Source of the DNA: Scandinavium sp036495715
Lineage (GTDB): Bacteria; Pseudomonadota; Gammaproteobacteria; Enterobacterales; Enterobacteriaceae
Direction: 5' to 3'
Length of the DNA stretch: 64,000 nt
Assembly: GCA_036495715.1 (NCBI GenBank)
Contig: DASXML010000071.1
Coordinates: 1 to 64,000, forward strand
Shown: piece by piece, positions 43,090 to 52,347 of the stretch
How positions within the stretch are numbered: position 1 is the stretch's first letter
Layout of the letters: each line of letters opens with the position of its first letter
Position numbers and translations under genes: made by a program
The notes under the pieces: generated by a model
Told to the model about the DNA's origin: nothing
The model's database searches: none
The model's input: only the letters and a program-made list of their open reading frames with translations

Positions 43090-43752
43090 ATGGAACTCTA
43101 TCTCGACACGTCTGATGTTGCTGCGGTCAAAAAACTGGCCCGCATTTTCCCGCTGGCTGGCGTCACCACCAACCCGAGTATTGTGGCGGCGGGCAAAAAA
43201 CCGCTGGAAACGCTGTTGCCAGAATTGCAGGACGCGCTGGGTGGACAAGGGCGCTTGTTCGCGCAGGTCATGGCGAACACCGCAGAGGGAATGGTCAACG
43301 ACGCACGTAAGTTGCGCGGCATTATTTCCGATCTCGTAGTGAAAGTGCCGGTAACGGCGGAGGGGCTGGCGGCGATTAAAATGTTGAAAGCCGAAGGCAT
43401 TCCAACGCTTGGCACGGCGGTGTACGGTGCCGCGCAGGGCTTGTTAGCGGCGCTGGCGGGGGCGGAATATATTGCGCCTTATGTGAACCGTATCGACGCG
43501 CAGGGCGGTAATGGGATTCGTAGCGTGGAAGAGTTACAACAGTTGCTGGAACTGCATGCGCCGGAATCAAAGGTGCTGGCGGCGAGTTTTAAAACGCCAC
43601 GTCAGGCGCTGGATTGCCTGCTGGTGGGCTGTCAATCGATAACCCTGCCGCTGGATATCGCGCAGCAGTTTATCGCTTCTCCGGCGGTTGATGCGGCCAT
43701 TGATAAGTTCGAGCAGGACTGGTTGGGTGCGTTTGGTCGCACGACGCTGTAA
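43090..43752 (+). CDS. fsaA: Fructose-6-phosphate aldolase FsaA
   Basis: This 220-residue transaldolase-like aldolase cleaves fructose-6-phosphate to dihydroxyacetone and glyceraldehyde-3-phosphate. The Schiff-base lysine is Lys85 in DLVVKVPVT, and the substrate-site segments TTNPSIV (26-32) and YVNRIDAQGGNG are intact. RBS AAGGAAC precedes the start. It is divergent from ybiYW, sharing an intergenic region with the palindrome. Dihydroxyacetone and glycyl-radical chemistry in one cluster fits anaerobic polyol or sugar use. Confidence 0.95.
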   Translation: MELYLDTSDVAAVKKLARIFPLAGVTTNPSIVAAGKKPLETLLPELQDALGGQGRLFAQVMANTAEGMVNDARKLRGIISDLVVKVPVTAEGLAAIKMLKAEGIPTLGTAVYGAAQGLLAALAGAEYIAPYVNRIDAQGGNGIRSVEELQQLLELHAPESKVLAASFKTPRQALDCLLVGCQSITLPLDIAQQFIASPAVDAAIDKFEQDWLGAFGRTTL

Positions 43753-43754
43753 TG

Positions 43755-43832
43755 ATTGCCGGATGGCGCTGCGCGTATCAAGCCTACAACACCCAATTTG
43801 TAGGCCCGGTCAGCCTTAGCGCCACCGGGCAA
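43755..43832. repeat. REP pair (BIME) between fsaA and moeB
   Basis: GCCGGATGGCGCTGCGCG.. and the opposite-facing AGGCCCGGTCAGCCTTAGCG.. fill the gap between convergent fsaA and moeB. Confidence 0.8.
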
Positions 43833-43837
43833 CAGCC

Positions 43838-44593
43838 TCATACCGAACCACATACCTCACAGCCCACATAACGCATCAATTTCATCTCCCGAAACTGACA
43901 GGTCATCGCGTCATACATCACGATTTTCCCGGATGCAGGCGTGCCATAGGCAGTTAATAGCTTAATAGCTTCCATCGCCTGCAACGAACCGATCACGCCA
44001 ACCAACGGGGCCATCACGCCAGCTTCCACACAGGTAAGGGCATTTTCACCGAACAGACGACTCAGGCAGCGGTAACACGGTTCGCCGTCGTGATATGTGA
44101 ACACGCTGATTTGCCCTTCCATGCGGATAGCTGCCCCCGACACCAGCGGCGTTTTATGCTGATAACATCCGGCGTTAAGTTGATTGCGGATTTCGACGTT
44201 GTCGGTGCAGTCGAGCACCACATCGTGCGCGGCAATCTGCTCTGCCAGCGCATTTTCACCCAGTTGGGCGTTAATGCAGGTCAACTGCACGTGTGGGTTA
44301 ATTCGCGCTAGTGCATCACGGGCGGAATCCACTTTCGGCATATCGATTGTCGCATCGCTGTGCAGCGTTTGGCGCTGTAAATTCGACAGCGACACGGTAT
44401 CGAAATCGAGCAGTGTCATGTGTCCAACGCCCGCCGCGGCCAGATATTGCGCGGCGGCGCAGCCAAGGCCGCCAAGGCCCACGACCAGCACGCGTGACTC
44501 TTTTAGCCGCTCCTGACCGTCAAAATCGAAACCGCGCAACACGATTTGCCGGTTGTAGCGCAGCATCTCCGCATCGCTCAGTTCCACGCTCAT
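43838..44593 (-). CDS. moeB: Molybdopterin-synthase adenylyltransferase MoeB
   Basis: This 251-residue E1-like enzyme adenylates the C-terminal glycine of MoaD in molybdopterin synthesis. The nucleotide-binding GLGGLGCAAAQYLAAAG (about 37-53) and the RQ motif (NRQIVLRGF) are seen. Two CxxC zinc motifs, CYRC (about 172) and CEVC (about 245), are present. Its start overlaps the moeA stop (TAATG), so the pair is translationally coupled. Confidence 0.95.
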   Translation of the reverse strand: MSVELSDAEMLRYNRQIVLRGFDFDGQERLKESRVLVVGLGGLGCAAAQYLAAAGVGHMTLLDFDTVSLSNLQRQTLHSDATIDMPKVDSARDALARINPHVQLTCINAQLGENALAEQIAAHDVVLDCTDNVEIRNQLNAGCYQHKTPLVSGAAIRMEGQISVFTYHDGEPCYRCLSRLFGENALTCVEAGVMAPLVGVIGSLQAMEAIKLLTAYGTPASGKIVMYDAMTCQFREMKLMRYVGCEVCGSV

Positions 44594-45828
44594 TACAGGC
44601 CTCCGAACAGCGCGTTAAACGGTTCAACCTCGACCCATTCACCCGCGTCCACATTCCCGCGATCGCGTTCCAGCACGATAAAACAGTTACCCTGGCTGAA
44701 AGAACTGAACACATGCGAGCCCTGATGCCCGGTAGTGGCGACGGTTAAATCGCCTTCCGCGTTGCGAGTGAGTACGCCGCGCTGGAAATCGAGGCGGCCC
44801 GGCGATTTTTTCAGTCGGGTTGAGGTGCGCACACGCAGACGTGGCGGCAGGCCCGAGGCCGGATTACCGCTCAATTTCGCCAGCAATGGCTGCACCAGTT
44901 GATAGAACGTCAGCGCCGCAGAAACAGGGTTCCCCGGCAGACCACAGAACCAGCTCTGGCTCAGCTTGCCAAAGGCAAAAGGTTTGCCCGGTTTGATAGC
45001 CAGTTTCCAGAACGCGATTTCGCCGAGTTCGTCGAGAATGGTTTTGGTGTAATCCGCTTCGCCAACCGACACGCCGCCGGAGCTGACCACCACGTCGGCC
45101 TGCTCGTCGGCGCGAATAAAGGCCGCGCGCAGTTGGTCCTGATCGTCAGGAATAATGCCGAGATTGATCACTTCGCAACCGAGCTGTTCCAGCATCAGAT
45201 GCACCGCCAGGCGATTGGTGTCGTAAATCTGGCCCGCAGCCAGCGGCTCGCCAGGCAATTTCAGTTCATCACCGGTAGAGAACACCGCCACGCGCACTTT
45301 ACGCATCACGTCTACGTTAGCGATGCCGAGCGACGCCAGTACCGGCAGTTCAGACGCCGTCAGGCGAGTGCCGCGTGGGAAAACGGCGTGGCCTGCGGTG
45401 ATATCTTCGCCACGCAGGCGAATGTTTTGACCTGCTTTGACGTTAGCGGTAAAACGCACGCCGTCGTCGGTTTGTTCGGTTTCTTCCTGCATCACCACCG
45501 CGTCGCAACCTTGCGGGACGGGGGCGCCGGTCATAATGCGCACACAGGTGCCTGCCGGCCATTCATCATCAAAGGGTTGTCCGGCAAAGGCTTTTCCCGC
45601 CAGCGGCAGGGGGGTTCCGTTCGCGAGGTCAGCCAGGCGCACGGCATAACCGTCCATCGCCGAATTATCAAAACCCGGCACGTCGAGCGGGGACACCACA
45701 TCTTTGGCAGTAATGCGCCCAAAAGCCTGCACCAGCGGCAGCCGTTCAGTGTCATTCAGCGGGGAAATGCGTTCAAGCATCTGCGTTAGCGCCACATCAA
45801 GCGGCATCAGTCCGGCGTTAAAATCCAT
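44593..45828 (-). CDS. moeA: Molybdopterin molybdenumtransferase MoeA
   Basis: This 411-residue enzyme inserts molybdate into adenylated molybdopterin. Family signatures are FDNSAMDGYAVR (about 60-71), RIMTGAPVPQGCDAVVMQEE and SSGGVSVGEADYTK (about 250-263). Also present is the PGKPFAFGK..GLPGNPVSA metal/pterin site. Length equals E. coli MoeA. It is the first gene of moeA-moeB and divergent from iaaA. Confidence 0.96.
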   Translation of the reverse strand: MDFNAGLMPLDVALTQMLERISPLNDTERLPLVQAFGRITAKDVVSPLDVPGFDNSAMDGYAVRLADLANGTPLPLAGKAFAGQPFDDEWPAGTCVRIMTGAPVPQGCDAVVMQEETEQTDDGVRFTANVKAGQNIRLRGEDITAGHAVFPRGTRLTASELPVLASLGIANVDVMRKVRVAVFSTGDELKLPGEPLAAGQIYDTNRLAVHLMLEQLGCEVINLGIIPDDQDQLRAAFIRADEQADVVVSSGGVSVGEADYTKTILDELGEIAFWKLAIKPGKPFAFGKLSQSWFCGLPGNPVSAALTFYQLVQPLLAKLSGNPASGLPPRLRVRTSTRLKKSPGRLDFQRGVLTRNAEGDLTVATTGHQGSHVFSSFSQGNCFIVLERDRGNVDAGEWVEVEPFNALFGGL

Positions 45829-46014
45829 TATTTACTCCTGCGACAAGTCGTCTATTGCGCCCATTATGGCAGAAAAGCGTCCCGGACTGTATGTCATGGC
45901 CCACCGGGCTTTACAGTACCGGTAGCACTTTCTATATTCAAAAAACATATAAGTTAATCGACACAATAATGATATTTATAGAAAAAGCCTGTCGTCAGCC
46001 GAAGGAAGGGCGCA

Positions 46015-46953
46015 ATGAGTAATGCAGTGATCGCCATTCATGGCGGGGCCGGGGCGATTTCCCGCGCCACAATGTCGCCTGAGCGCGAACAACAATACGT
46101 CGACGCGCTCTCTTCTATCGTCGAAGCGGGTCAGCAAATGCTGGAACATGGGGCCAGCGCGCTGGACGTAGTAACGGAAGCTGTGCGTCTGCTGGAGGAG
46201 TGCCCGCTGTTCAATGCCGGGATTGGCGCTGTGTTCACTGCCGATGAAACCCATGAACTTGATGCCTGTGTGATGGACGGTTACTCGCTGCATGCGGGCG
46301 CCGTGGCGGGGGTCAAGCATCTGCGTAACCCTGTTCTCGCGGCCCGCACCGTGCTGGAACAAAGTCCGCACGTGCTGTTGATTGGCGAAGGGGCAGAGGA
46401 TTTCGCCTCGCGTCACGGCATGGAAAAAGTCCGCAACGATCTGTTTTCAACTCCGGAACGTCTTTATCAACTGCGCCAGGCGCAGGACGCGGGTGAAACA
46501 CGGCTTGATCACAGCGGCGCACCGCTGGATGAACGGACAAAAATGGGCACGGTGGGCGCTGTAGCACGCGATCTGGCAGGCAATCTTGCGGCCGCCACCT
46601 CAACCGGTGGGATGACCAATAAATTACCGGGACGTGTGGGTGACACGCCGCTGCCCGGCGCAGGTTGCTACGCCAATAACGCCAGCGTGGCGGTCTCTTG
46701 CACCGGTACGGGCGAGGTCTTTATGCGCACGCTGGCGGCTTATGATATTTCGGCGTTGATTGAATATAGCAACCTGAGTTTGCAAGACGCTTGCGAGCGC
46801 GTGGTGATGGAAAAACTCCCGGCGCTCGGCGGCAGCGGCGGCCTGATTGCTGTCGACAGGGAAGGCAACGTGGCGCTGCCGTTTAACAGTGAAGGCATGT
46901 ACCGTGCGTACGCCTATGCGGGCGATACCTCAACGGTGGGAATTTACCGGTGA
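46015..46953 (+). CDS. iaaA: Isoaspartyl peptidase / L-asparaginase IaaA
   Basis: This 312-residue plant-type asparaginase (Ntn hydrolase) self-cleaves before Thr179 in KMGTVGAV to give alpha and beta subunits. It removes N-terminal isoaspartyl residues from dipeptides. HGGAGA at the N-terminus and GGMTNKLPGRVGD are typical substrate-pocket segments. It is slightly shorter at the C-terminus than the E. coli enzyme (321). It leads the gsi genes, with gsiA starting 11 bases after its stop, suggesting one iaaA-gsiABCD operon. Confidence 0.95.
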   Translation: MSNAVIAIHGGAGAISRATMSPEREQQYVDALSSIVEAGQQMLEHGASALDVVTEAVRLLEECPLFNAGIGAVFTADETHELDACVMDGYSLHAGAVAGVKHLRNPVLAARTVLEQSPHVLLIGEGAEDFASRHGMEKVRNDLFSTPERLYQLRQAQDAGETRLDHSGAPLDERTKMGTVGAVARDLAGNLAAATSTGGMTNKLPGRVGDTPLPGAGCYANNASVAVSCTGTGEVFMRTLAAYDISALIEYSNLSLQDACERVVMEKLPALGGSGGLIAVDREGNVALPFNSEGMYRAYAYAGDTSTVGIYR

Positions 46954-46964
46954 CCGGAGGAAAC

Positions 46965-48818
46965 GTGCCGCATAACCCTGAAATCGACACCAATGATGTG
47001 CTGGTGGTGCGTGATCTCAACATCGCCTTCCCGCAGGGAAAACAGACCGTCTCAGCGGTGAATCATCTCTCATTTAGCCTGAAACGCGGCGAAACGCTGG
47101 CGATTGTCGGCGAATCTGGCTCCGGAAAATCCGTGACCGCACTGGCGTTGATGCGCTTACTGGAACAGTCCGGCGGCGTGGTCAGCAGCGAATCCATTTT
47201 ATTGCGGCGACGTAATCGTGACGTTATCGACGTGAATGCACAGAGTGCTTCGCAAATGCGTCACGTGCGCGGCGCGGACATCGCGATGGTGTTTCAGGAG
47301 CCGATGACCTCCCTCAACCCGGTGTATACCGTGGGCGAGCAAATTGCCGAATCTATCCGTTTGCATCAAGGCCTCGGTCGCGGCGACGCGCTGAAAGCGG
47401 CGAAAAAGATGCTCGATCAGGTGCGCATTCCCGAAGCGGACATCGTACTGAAACGTTATCCGCATCAGCTTTCCGGCGGGATGCGTCAGCGCGTGATGAT
47501 TGCGATGGCGCTGTCATGCCGTCCGGCGGTGCTGATTGCCGATGAACCGACAACGGCGCTGGACGTCACCATTCAGGCGCAGATTTTACAGCTGATCGAC
47601 GTGCTGCAAAAAGAGATGGAAATGGGGGTGATTTTTATCACCCATGACTTGGGCGTGGTGGCCGACATTGCCGACCGCGTGCTGGTGATGTATCAGGGCG
47701 AAGCAGTAGAAACGGGCAGCATCGCACAAATTTTCGATGCGCCGCAGCACCCGTATACGCAGGCGCTGCTGGCGGCGGTGCCAACGCTGGGGTCCATGCG
47801 GGGCACTTCGCTGCCGCGTAGTTTCCCGTTGTTGAATGCTAGAGCACAGACCGACGAACAGGATACCGTGGTTCCCGGCGAACCGATTTTAAAGGTGCGT
47901 GATTTGGTCACCCGTTTTCCGCTACGCAGCGGAATTTTCAATCGCGTGACCCGCGAAGTTCACGCCGTTGAAAAGGTGAGTTTTGATTTATGGCCGGGGG
48001 AAACGCTGGCGCTGGTCGGCGAATCTGGCTCAGGAAAATCCACCACCGGACGCGCGTTGCTGCGCTTAGTCGAATCACAAAGCGGCAGCATCACGTTCAA
48101 CGGCGCGCGTATTGATACGCTGGCTGACAGCCAGCTCCAGCCGCTGCGCCGCGATATTCAATTTATCTTTCAGGATCCGTGGGCTTCGCTCGATCCGCGT
48201 CAGACCGTGGGGTATTCCATTCTGGAACCCCTGCGCGTGCATAACATCATGTCGGAAGCTGACGCCCAGCGCCGTTTGGCGTGGTTGCTGGAACGTGTTG
48301 GACTTCAACCGGAACACGCCTGGCGTTATCCGCACGAGTTTTCCGGCGGCCAGCGGCAGCGTATTTGTATTGCCCGCGCGCTGGCACTGAACCCAAAAGT
48401 GGTGATTGCCGACGAAGCGGTTTCGGCGCTCGATGTGTCGATTCGCGCGCAAATCATTAATTTATTGCTCGATTTACAGCGAGAAATGGGCATGGCGTAT
48501 TTGTTCATTTCTCATGATATGGCGGTGGTCGAACGTATCAGCCATCGTGTCGCGGTGATGTACCGTGGAAGGATTGTCGAAATGGGGCCACGCAGCGCCG
48601 TATTCGAAAATCCGCAGCACTCATACACGCGCAAGCTGATGGCTGCCGTGCCGGTCGCCGATCCGGCGCACCGCCGTCCGCCGCGGGTGCTGCTGTCCGA
48701 CGAAATGCCCGGCAATATTTATCCACAGGGCGAAAACATTGCCAGCGTGCCGTTGGTTCAGGTCAGCCCGGGCCATTTTGTCGCCCGGGAAGAGACCCCC
48801 AGCGCGCTGTTGCGCTAA
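46965..48818 (+). CDS. gsiA: Glutathione ABC importer ATPase GsiA
   Basis: This roughly 617-residue fused double ATPase of the dipeptide/oligopeptide importer class has Walker A GESGSGKS in both halves (about 50 and about 355). The signatures are LSGGMRQR and FSGGQRQR, and the Walker B motifs are ADEPTTALD and ADEAVSALD. It powers uptake of glutathione. The chosen start is GTG 46965 (V/M-PHNPEI, aligning with E. coli MPHSDEL) because GGAGG lies four bases upstream; the frame also opens at GTG 46950. Confidence 0.94.
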   Translation: MPHNPEIDTNDVLVVRDLNIAFPQGKQTVSAVNHLSFSLKRGETLAIVGESGSGKSVTALALMRLLEQSGGVVSSESILLRRRNRDVIDVNAQSASQMRHVRGADIAMVFQEPMTSLNPVYTVGEQIAESIRLHQGLGRGDALKAAKKMLDQVRIPEADIVLKRYPHQLSGGMRQRVMIAMALSCRPAVLIADEPTTALDVTIQAQILQLIDVLQKEMEMGVIFITHDLGVVADIADRVLVMYQGEAVETGSIAQIFDAPQHPYTQALLAAVPTLGSMRGTSLPRSFPLLNARAQTDEQDTVVPGEPILKVRDLVTRFPLRSGIFNRVTREVHAVEKVSFDLWPGETLALVGESGSGKSTTGRALLRLVESQSGSITFNGARIDTLADSQLQPLRRDIQFIFQDPWASLDPRQTVGYSILEPLRVHNIMSEADAQRRLAWLLERVGLQPEHAWRYPHEFSGGQRQRICIARALALNPKVVIADEAVSALDVSIRAQIINLLLDLQREMGMAYLFISHDMAVVERISHRVAVMYRGRIVEMGPRSAVFENPQHSYTRKLMAAVPVADPAHRRPPRVLLSDEMPGNIYPQGENIASVPLVQVSPGHFVAREETPSALLR

Positions 48819-48840
48819 TAATAATCAGGAGAACAACAAC

Positions 48841-50379
48841 ATGACACAACAGATTTCAGGTAAATGGCTGCTGGCATTGGGTGTTGTTTCCGCCCTTGCC
48901 ACCGCGCCCGCTTTTGCGGCAAAAGATGTGGTGGTCGCGGTCGGATCGAATTTCACGACGTTGGATCCGTATGACGCCAACGATACGCTCTCCCAGGCGG
49001 TGGCGAAGTCGTTCTATCAAGGGCTGTTTGGCCTCGATAAAGACATGAAAATGCACAACGTGCTGGCAGAGAGCTACACAGTGTCCGACGATGGGCTGGT
49101 GTATACGCTTAAACTGCGCGCCGGCGTGAAGTTCCAGGACGGAACGGATTTCAATGCCGACGCGGTAAAGATCAATCTCGACCGTGCCAGCAATCCGGAT
49201 AATCATCTCAAGCGCTATAACCTGTATAAAAATATCGCCAGCACCGAAGTGGTTGATCCGCAGACGGTGAAAATCACGCTCAAACAGCCATTCTCGGCGT
49301 TCATCAATATTCTGGCCCATCCGGCGACGGCGATGATTTCCCCGGCGGCGCTGAAAAAATATGGCAAAGAGATTGGTTTCCATCCGGTCGGCACCGGGCC
49401 GTATCAGTTGGACACCTGGAATCAGACTGATTTTGTGAAGGTGAAGAAATTCGCCGGCTACTGGCAGCAAGGGCTGCCGAAACTCGATACCATCACCTGG
49501 CGTCCGGTGGTCGATAACAACACCCGCGCTGCGATGCTGCAAACCGGTGAAGCGCAGTTCGCGTTCCCGATCCCTTACGAGCAAGCGCCATTGCTTGAGA
49601 AAAACAGCAAGCTGGAACTGGTGGCGAGCCCGTCAATCATGCAGCGCTATATCAGCATGAATGTCACCCAGAAGCCGTTTGATAACCCGAAAGTGCGTGA
49701 GGCGATCAATTACGCCATTAATCGTCAGGCGCTGGTGAAAGTCGCGTTTGCCGGTTATGCCACGCCTGCGACTGGCGTATTGCCGCCGTCCATTGCCTAT
49801 TCACAACGCTACAAACCGTGGCCATACGATCCGGCCAAAGCGCGTGAATTGCTGAAAGAGGCCGGCTTCCCGAACGGATTCAGCACCACGCTGTGGTCGT
49901 CGCATAACCACAGTACCGCGCAGAAAGTATTGCAGTTCACCCAGCAGCAGCTGGCGCAGGTCGGCATTAAAGCACAGGTGACGGCGATGGACGCGGGCCA
50001 GCGTGCGTCAGAAGTGGAAGCCAAGGGGCAGAAAGAAAGCGGCGTGAGAATGTTCTACACCGGCTGGACGGCTTCGACGGGTGAAGCCGACTGGGCGCTG
50101 TCACCGCTGTTTGCCTCACAGAACTGGCCGCCAACGCTGTTCAACACAGCGTTTTACAGCAACCCGCAGGTCGATAAAGATCTCGCTGGCGCGCTAAAAA
50201 CCAACGATCCAAAAGAGAAAGCGCGTCTGTACAAAGAGGCGCAGGACACCATCTGGAAAGAATCGCCGTGGGTGCCGCTGGTGGTGGAAAAGCTGGTTTC
50301 CGCACACAGCAAAAATCTGACCGGGTTCTACATCATGCCGGATACCGGATTCAGCTTTGACGAAGCTGATCTGAAGTAA
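48841..50379 (+). CDS. gsiB: Glutathione-binding periplasmic protein GsiB
   Basis: This 512-residue extracellular solute-binding protein of family 5 (DppA/OppA/NikA) has a signal peptide ending AFA (about 24) and the family signature LAESYTVSDDGLVYTLKLR (about 77-95). It binds glutathione in the periplasm and hands it to GsiCD. Length matches E. coli GsiB. RBS AGGAG precedes the ATG, and its stop overlaps the gsiC start (TAATG). Confidence 0.95.
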   Translation: MTQQISGKWLLALGVVSALATAPAFAAKDVVVAVGSNFTTLDPYDANDTLSQAVAKSFYQGLFGLDKDMKMHNVLAESYTVSDDGLVYTLKLRAGVKFQDGTDFNADAVKINLDRASNPDNHLKRYNLYKNIASTEVVDPQTVKITLKQPFSAFINILAHPATAMISPAALKKYGKEIGFHPVGTGPYQLDTWNQTDFVKVKKFAGYWQQGLPKLDTITWRPVVDNNTRAAMLQTGEAQFAFPIPYEQAPLLEKNSKLELVASPSIMQRYISMNVTQKPFDNPKVREAINYAINRQALVKVAFAGYATPATGVLPPSIAYSQRYKPWPYDPAKARELLKEAGFPNGFSTTLWSSHNHSTAQKVLQFTQQQLAQVGIKAQVTAMDAGQRASEVEAKGQKESGVRMFYTGWTASTGEADWALSPLFASQNWPPTLFNTAFYSNPQVDKDLAGALKTNDPKEKARLYKEAQDTIWKESPWVPLVVEKLVSAHSKNLTGFYIMPDTGFSFDEADLK

Positions 50380-51299
50380 TGCTTAATTATGTCCTTAAAA
50401 GACTACTCGGTCTGATCCCAACACTGCTGATTGTAGCCGTGTTGGTATTCCTGTTTGTGCATCTGCTGCCGGGCGATCCGGCACGCTTAATTGCCGGGCC
50501 AGAAGCGGATGCGCAGGTGGTTGGCATGGTGCGCCAGCAGTTAGGGCTGGACCAGCCGCTGTACGTTCAGTTTGGGCACTACATCGCCAATGTAGTCCAG
50601 GGCGATTTCGGTATGTCGATGGTGTCGCGTCGCCCGGTGTCAGAAGAGATCGCCAGCCGCTTTATGCCGACGCTGTGGCTGACGCTCAGCAGCATGATTT
50701 GGGCGGTGGTTTTCGGTATGGCGATGGGTGTCGCGGCTGCCGTGTGGCGTAATCGCTGGCCGGACAGGCTCGGCATGGCGATTGCGGTGACCGGCATCTC
50801 TTTCCCGGCATTTGCGCTGGGGATGCTGCTGATGCAGGTCTTTTCCGTTCAGCTTGGCTGGTTGCCGACCGTCGGGGCCGACAGCTGGCAGCACTACATT
50901 TTGCCGTCAATCACGCTCGGTGCTGCGGTGGCCGCCGTCATGGCACGTTTCACTCGGGCCTCGTTTGTCGATGTGCTCAACGAAGACTACATGCGCACTG
51001 CGCGCGCCAAAGGCGTAAGCGAAACTTGGGTGGTGCTCAAACACGGCCTGCGCAACGCGATGATCCCGGTTGTTACCATGATGGGACTACAGTTCGGTTT
51101 TCTGCTCGGCGGCTCGATTGTGGTCGAGAAAGTATTCAATTGGCCGGGGCTGGGGCGTTTGTTGGTGGATTCGGTGGAGATGCGCGATTATCCGCTGATT
51201 CAGGCGGAAGTATTGCTCTTTTCGCTGGAGTTTATTCTTATCAATCTGGTGGTGGACGTGCTGTATGCCGCCATCAACCCGACAATCAGGTACAAATAA
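50379..51299 (+). CDS. gsiC: Glutathione ABC importer permease GsiC
   Basis: This 306-residue DppB-type permease has six predicted helices. The N-terminal LLPGDPA signature is near 29-35. The EAA loop (YMRTARAKGVSETWVVLKHG, about 207-226) contacts GsiA. It is translationally coupled to gsiB upstream and directly abuts gsiD. Confidence 0.95.
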   Translation: MLNYVLKRLLGLIPTLLIVAVLVFLFVHLLPGDPARLIAGPEADAQVVGMVRQQLGLDQPLYVQFGHYIANVVQGDFGMSMVSRRPVSEEIASRFMPTLWLTLSSMIWAVVFGMAMGVAAAVWRNRWPDRLGMAIAVTGISFPAFALGMLLMQVFSVQLGWLPTVGADSWQHYILPSITLGAAVAAVMARFTRASFVDVLNEDYMRTARAKGVSETWVVLKHGLRNAMIPVVTMMGLQFGFLLGGSIVVEKVFNWPGLGRLLVDSVEMRDYPLIQAEVLLFSLEFILINLVVDVLYAAINPTIRYK

Positions 51300-52211
51300 G
51301 TGCGACTGTTAAACTGGCGACGTCAGATTGCCATGAAGGCGTTACCCGGTGTTATTTCCGGGCAGGTGCGTACGCCATGGCATGAATTTTGGCGCAAATT
51401 TCGCAAACAGCCGGTAGCGATGGCGGCGGGCATCTTTGTGCTGCTGCTGATTGTGGTGGCGATCGTGGCCCCGTGGATAGCGCCGTTCGATGCGGAAAAC
51501 TACTTCGATTACGACAGGCTGAATGACGGTCCGTCAATGATGCACTGGTTTGGTGTCGACTCGCTCGGGCGCGATATTTTCAGTCGCGTGCTAGTGGGCG
51601 CACAAATCTCGCTGGCGGCCGGGGTTTTTGCGGTGCTGATTGGCGCGATTGTCGGCACGGTAATGGGGTTACTCGCAGGCTATTACGAAGGCTGGTGGGA
51701 CCGCATTATCATGCGTATCTGCGACGTGCTGTTCGCTTTTCCAGGAATACTGCTGGCGATTGCCGTGGTGGCAGTGATGGGCAGCGGCATGTCGAATGTG
51801 ATTATCGCGGTGGCGATATTCTCCGTACCGGCCTTCGCGCGGCTGGTACGCGGTAACACGCTGGTGCTGAAACAGCAGACGTTTATCGAATCGTCGCGCA
51901 GCATTGGCGCCAGCGATAGCACCATTATTTTTCGTCATATTTTGCCCGGTACGGTGTCGTCGATTGTGGTCTATTTCACGATGCGTATTGGCGTGTCGAT
52001 AATCTCTGCCGCCAGCCTGTCATTCCTCGGTCTGGGTGCGCAGCCGCCGACGCCGGAGTGGGGCGCGATGCTCAACGAAGCCCGCGCGGATATGGTGATG
52101 TCCCCGCACGTTGCGTTGTTCCCTGCACTGGCGATCTTCCTGACGGTACTGGCGTTTAATCTGCTCGGCGATGGCCTGCGCGATGCGCTGGATCCGAAGA
52201 TAAAAGGGTAG
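51300..52211 (+). CDS. gsiD: Glutathione ABC importer permease GsiD
   Basis: This 303-residue DppC-type permease has the HWFGVDSLGRDIFSRVLVG signature (about 80-98) and an EAA-like loop with IESSRSIGASDSTIIFRHI. It starts with GTG directly after the gsiC stop, aligning with E. coli MRLFNWRRQ. It is the last gene of the gsi operon, followed by REP elements. Confidence 0.95.
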   Translation: MRLLNWRRQIAMKALPGVISGQVRTPWHEFWRKFRKQPVAMAAGIFVLLLIVVAIVAPWIAPFDAENYFDYDRLNDGPSMMHWFGVDSLGRDIFSRVLVGAQISLAAGVFAVLIGAIVGTVMGLLAGYYEGWWDRIIMRICDVLFAFPGILLAIAVVAVMGSGMSNVIIAVAIFSVPAFARLVRGNTLVLKQQTFIESSRSIGASDSTIIFRHILPGTVSSIVVYFTMRIGVSIISAASLSFLGLGAQPPTPEWGAMLNEARADMVMSPHVALFPALAIFLTVLAFNLLGDGLRDALDPKIKG

Positions 52212-52229
52212 GGACAATGTGGGTTTGTT

Positions 52230-52302
52230 GCCCGGCGGCGCTTTGCTTGCCGGGCCTACAAAAGTAGACCCGTAGACCTGATAAGCGTCGCGCCATCAGG
52301 CA
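52230..52302. repeat. REP elements between gsiD and rimO
   Basis: GCCCGGCGGCGCTTTGCTTG.. (52230-52260) and the partial unit CCTGATAAGCGTCGCGCCAT (52278-52297) lie in the convergent gap. Confidence 0.75.
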
Positions 52303-52347
52303 AAATGACCCAGCGAGAGGGTCACCGGGTTAGTCGGAGACGCGGGA

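Noticed and set aside
44899..45789. 296-residue open frame antisense to moeA
   Set aside because: Shadow of the moeA coding frame; the translated sequence shows no domain.
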